From DATLAN01 sp035527455 (GTDB lineage Bacteria; Planctomycetota; Planctomycetia; Pirellulales; Thermoguttaceae), in NCBI GenBank assembly GCA_035527455.1, contig DATLAN010000223.1, positions 1 through 7,569 on the forward strand: a stretch of DNA of 7,569 nucleotides. The letters run 5' to 3'. Both the position numbers and the translations under genes were made by a program. Positions 6,678-7,569 of the stretch are shown one piece after another. Below the pieces are notes generated by a model. That model saw only the letters and a program-made list of their open reading frames with translations. It ran no database searches and was not told the DNA's origin. Position 1 is the stretch's first letter, and each line of letters starts with the position of its first letter.

Positions 6678-7569
6678 TCACCGCTCGACGGGCTCGATGC
6701 CCAGATACTGCTCGATCAGGTCGAAGATCTCTTGGGCTTCTTCGGCCTCGCCTTTGGTCACATGCTCGTTGGCCAGGATCAACTTGGGAATCGCGCCGCG
6801 GAGTTGGCCGTAGAGACGGGTGTAGTATTCGATCGCTTGGGCCACCTCGGCTCCGTCGCGGGCCTGCTCCAGCGCCTCGCGCCCGACGAGTTCCTCGGCG
6901 CGGATCGTGGCGTCGAAGACCGGCGGAGGGCGAGTCGACTCCAGCAGCCAGTGGTGATACGCCTCGAACTTGCCGCGGTCGATCCGCCATACGGCCAACG
7001 CCAGCTTCGCGTAATGGCAGGCGTTCTTGTGGTCCTCGTGCGTGAAACCGACGAACTGGTTGCAGTCCGTGTTCATCGGCACGGGCAGCACGACCACGGC
7101 CAGTTGGTCCCCGTAGCGCTGCCGGGCCTCCTCCAGAAAACCGTGCAATCGGCGGCAATGCTTGCAGGTATAGTCGAACAGCTTGACCACCACGTGCGGC
7201 GCGTCGGGATCGCCGACGATGGGATGGTTGCGGGGATTGAGGACGAGCTTGCCCGCCACGATCGCCGGATCGCCGGCGCTCGGCCAACCGGTTTCAGGCG
7301 GCATGGGCGTTCCGCCGGGATTGGCAGCCGAGTTCGGGTCAGAGGCAACCGGGCCATCGGGCGCGCCGGGCGTCGCGCCGTTCTGCACCACGTCGCCGAG
7401 CGATTCTACGTGGAGTTTCGGCGGGAAGAACACTTGCCCGCCGATCAACAGGGTCAGGCCGACGGCCGACGCTGCCGCCGCCAGCCGGCTTTCGCGGCGC
7501 CACGGGACATGGGGCAGGATCAGCGCCGCGATGGTCAAGCCGCACGTGTGGGTCAAGAGGCAATAGAGG
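6678..7569 (-). CDS. Membrane thiol oxidoreductase: VKOR-like end fused to DsbA-like thioredoxin domain (partial)
   Basis: The frame runs off the right edge; the visible part begins LYCLLTHTCGLTIAALIL. The YC...H context followed by a hydrophobic segment resembles the active-site helix of vitamin K epoxide reductase proteins, so the missing N-terminus is probably a multi-pass VKOR domain (inference). Counting from TTG 7556, a further membrane segment (about 25-45, LAAAASAVGLTLLIGG) leads to a Pro/Gly/Ala-rich linker (about 58-98). A thioredoxin-fold domain follows, with active site CKHC (131-134; KLFDYTCKHCRRLHGF), VVVLPVPMN (155-162) and probable cis-proline P257 (GAIPKLIL). Family knowledge: VKOR re-oxidises a linked or partner thioredoxin to form disulfides outside the cytoplasm. 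The TTG start is unlikely because the frame is open upstream. TGA is at 6680-6678, facing uxaE. Confidence 0.8.
   Translation of the reverse strand, partial: LYCLLTHTCGLTIAALILPHVPWRRESRLAAAASAVGLTLLIGGQVFFPPKLHVESLGDVVQNGATPGAPDGPVASDPNSAANPGGTPMPPETGWPSAGDPAIVAGKLVLNPRNHPIVGDPDAPHVVVKLFDYTCKHCRRLHGFLEEARQRYGDQLAVVVLPVPMNTDCNQFVGFTHEDHKNACHYAKLALAVWRIDRGKFEAYHHWLLESTRPPPVFDATIRAEELVGREALEQARDGAEVAQAIEYYTRLYGQLRGAIPKLILANEHVTKGEAEEAQEIFDLIEQYLGIEPVER

Noticed and set aside
5155..7287. 710-codon open frame on the minus strand
   Set aside because: It lies antisense to uxaE and crosses the REP cluster and part of the oxidoreductase gene; the translation is a low-complexity Arg/His/Asp-rich sequence typical of a shadow frame in GC-rich DNA.

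Overview
The window looks like a stretch of a GC-rich planctomycete chromosome (Pirellulales-like). The basis is the style of the tyrosine recombinase and its small helix-turn-helix partner, the tagaturonate-epimerase-family gene, and a protein joining a vitamin-K-epoxide-reductase-like end to a thioredoxin domain. The taxonomic call is inference from remembered family resemblance, not from a search.

Left third (1-2640): the right-hand end of an integrated accessory element. It holds the C-terminal end of an unrecognised protein, a sigma70-type promoter (474-502), a 72-residue HTH regulator (536-754), a 121-residue orphan protein (833-1198) and a tyrosine recombinase (1329-2466), all on the plus strand. 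The two gaps inside this cassette carry the same 18-bp sequence next to a hairpin and the same Shine-Dalgarno decamer. The recombinase carries a one-base insertion (2308-2310) between its HxxR box and its catalytic His/Tyr. It is followed by a strong, probably bidirectional terminator and then tRNA-Lys(TTT) on the minus strand. The recombinase runs toward the tRNA 3' end, so the element probably lies to the left and uses the tRNA 3' end as its attachment site.

Middle (2640-3590): a decayed zone. It contains a hairpin, the N-terminal stub of a second, different integrase (2800-2975, frameshifted and stopped), and, 10 bp further on and antisense, a truncated, frameshifted gene for an exported protein (3242 down to about 2986). 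The remaining 350 bp hold short direct repeats and no convincing gene.

Right half (3590-7569): intact, very GC-rich housekeeping-type genes. fetA and fetB (ATPase and permease of a FetAB/YbbLM-type metal exporter) overlap by 20 bp and form one operon. A promoter at 5171-5198 leads into uxaE, a tagaturonate epimerase family enzyme of hexuronate catabolism. Three copies of a REP-like palindrome follow, filling the space between uxaE and a convergent minus-strand gene. That gene encodes a membrane-anchored DsbA-like thiol oxidoreductase whose N-terminal VKOR-like part runs off the right edge.

I see no wholly new defence or other system. The most unusual material is the recombinase cassette with its repeated leader hairpins, the frameshift inside the catalytic domain, and the integrase stub abutting a broken antisense gene.
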